Assembly (NCBI GenBank): GCA_030427245.1
Contig: JAUHXA010000042.1
Location: 1 to 61,877 of the forward strand
Direction: 5' to 3'
DNA from: Bacteroidia bacterium
GTDB taxonomy: Bacteria; Bacteroidota; Bacteroidia; Chitinophagales; UBA2359
DNA length: 61,877 bases
Shown: piece after piece, positions 61,065 through 61,877 of the stretch
How the letters are laid out: the number at the start of each line of letters is the position of its first letter
Position numbering within the stretch: position 1 is the first letter of the stretch
The notes under the pieces: generated by a model
Databases searched by the model: none
What the model was told of the DNA's origin: nothing
Seen by the model: only the letters and a program-made list of their open reading frames with translations
Program-made: the position numbers and the translations under genes

Positions 61065-61577
61065 ATGCTAAAACATAAAATACTTGCTATTCTTCTTTCA
61101 TTTTCATTAAGCAGTATTGTATTATTTGTTATGGTAAGTAACACTTTTTATACTCCTTTATTCCATAATCCAAATTTGTCTATTAGTGAAATAATTCCAC
61201 AAGGATGGGGTTTCTTCACTAAAAACCCTAGAGATGTTGTTGTTCAAGTTTATGATTATTCTACAGGAGAAAGTTTAATTCATCCCCATTCAAGCCCCTT
61301 TTATTTATTTGGATTATCAAGACTCCCTTCAAGATTGATAATGGAAATAGGTGCTGTAGCTCCAAATATTGAGGATAGTTTATGGGTAAAAGATTATCAA
61401 AATACTAACGAATATAAAGAAGGTTCATTTGTTTCAAAAAAACCTCTATTTAAATATCCTATGCTTAATGATAGTATTGTAATTACAAACCAAGAACGCA
61501 CAGCATGGGCATGGCATAAATATAAAGCTAAATTATCTTATCCAAAAAATTATGTAAAAATAGTAAGACATGATTAA
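61065..61577 (+). CDS. SdpA-family protein
   Basis: 170 aa from the ATG at 61065; the frame extends to TTG 60987. One N-terminal membrane segment (about 6-26, ILAILLSFSLSSIVLFVMV). The family hallmark is SEIIPQGWGFFTKNPRD (residues about 40-56). In B. subtilis SdpA is a cytosolic or membrane-associated protein needed with SdpB to mature the SDP toxin. The rest has no catalytic motif I can name. It overlaps the SdpB-like gene by 8 bp (61570-61577), so they are translationally coupled. Confidence 0.8.
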   Translation: MLKHKILAILLSFSLSSIVLFVMVSNTFYTPLFHNPNLSISEIIPQGWGFFTKNPRDVVVQVYDYSTGESLIHPHSSPFYLFGLSRLPSRLIMEIGAVAPNIEDSLWVKDYQNTNEYKEGSFVSKKPLFKYPMLNDSIVITNQERTAWAWHKYKAKLSYPKNYVKIVRHD

Positions 61578-61812
61578 AAAAATAACATACATTGTGGATT
61601 TATTTTATATTAATAAAATATCTTATTATTCTTATTCATTGTTTAGAGGTTTACTTGCATTGAGTTTGTTACTGACATTCATGGTCAATGATTTAGAAAC
61701 ATTATTTCCAATTTTTACAGATAATTACACTCATTATGAATCAATTAAAACCTCAGTACAGGACAAAACTAAAAAAGGGATAGAAAAAGAAGTTGTATTT
61801 TGTGATTCCTAA
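61570..61812 (+). CDS. SdpB-like membrane protein, very short (probably truncated)
   Basis: 80 aa. Helix 1, SYYSYSLFRGLLALSLLLTF, then NDLETLFP fits the start of SdpB-family multi-pass membrane proteins, normally about 300 residues. Here the frame stops after VVFCDS at 61810, and the other plus-strand frames also stop soon after, so no full-length frame can be restored inside the window. Either it is a pseudogene, or it is a real short variant, or a frameshift or assembly error lies near 61800. The window ends 65 bp later. Confidence 0.5.
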   Translation: MIKKITYIVDLFYINKISYYSYSLFRGLLALSLLLTFMVNDLETLFPIFTDNYTHYESIKTSVQDKTKKGIEKEVVFCDS

Positions 61813-61877
61813 TTCATAAAACAACTTCAAATTAATATCCCGTGACCAAAGATAATCAAAAAGAATTACTGAATTTA

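Overview
This 61.9 kb window is chromosomal DNA from a member of the Bacteroidota. Four things point there: many secreted proteins with type IX secretion (T9SS) type A or type B C-terminal sorting regions; many lipoproteins and TlpA-like thioredoxins; promoters of the Bacteroidota form (TTTG, about 19-22 nt, TAnnTTTG), clearest in front of the SRP RNA gene; and AT-rich intergenic DNA carrying palindromic repeats. The set (malate synthase, NhaD, FixH, GH73/LysM, a DUF4157 protein) suits a free-living aerobe, perhaps of the Saprospiria or Cytophagia. I cannot fix the genus from sequence alone. No tRNA or rRNA gene, CRISPR array, IS transposase or prophage was recognised.

Layout. 0-6.2 kb: three tandem 141-bp repeats, then preA (pyrimidine reduction), a secreted serine hydrolase, an RluA-family pseudouridine synthase and a secreted endo/exonuclease/phosphatase protein. 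6.2-9.5 kb: malate synthase aceB, divergent from a RamB/ScfR-like regulator, with a perfect 19-bp inverted repeat between them. 9.5-15 kb: two near-identical repeat proteins with peptidoglycan-binding ends, two paralogous secreted thioredoxins flanking ubiX, and the SRP RNA gene (not protein coding). 15-21 kb: acyl-CoA carboxylase beta subunit, secreted proteins, and a T9SS protein followed by the stump of a second one. 21-24 kb: an RloA/RloB (AbiL-like) ATPase plus TOPRIM pair, a probable phage-defence module. 24-34 kb: T9SS type B protein, SLC12-like transporter, NUDIX hydrolase, Kbp-like BON/LysM protein, a multidomain esterase, two barrel-like proteins, a di-haem peroxidase and a ferric-reductase-like membrane protein.

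34-40 kb holds an oxygen-response cluster: a soluble FixL-like PAS kinase with the haem-ligand histidine position conserved, a response regulator that fuses a receiver to a CRP/FNR-type output, and opposite them FixH, a TauE/SafE-family protein and a universal stress protein. 40-52 kb is mostly envelope and housekeeping: Eis-like acetyltransferase, two EGF-like lipoproteins, a TamL/BamA-like lipoprotein, aroE, a GH73/LysM hydrolase, GrpB and TfoX-N proteins, MscS and NhaD. At 42.75-42.99 kb a non-coding segment has its own promoter and terminator. 52-59 kb has a DUF4157 protein with an internally duplicated C-terminal module, a TlpA thioredoxin, palindromic repeats, a haem-binding protein and a lactonase.

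The last 2.5 kb is the most unusual stretch: a 60-aa HTH protein, an SdpC-like toxin-precursor lipoprotein, SdpA, and a very short SdpB-like membrane protein. This looks like an SDP-type peptide toxin (cannibalism/antimicrobial peptide) locus in a Gram-negative bacterium, in the order C-A-B, perhaps with a broken or abbreviated SdpB. In several genes the longest reading frame starts at TTG or GTG upstream of a better ATG; I moved those starts and say so in the entries.
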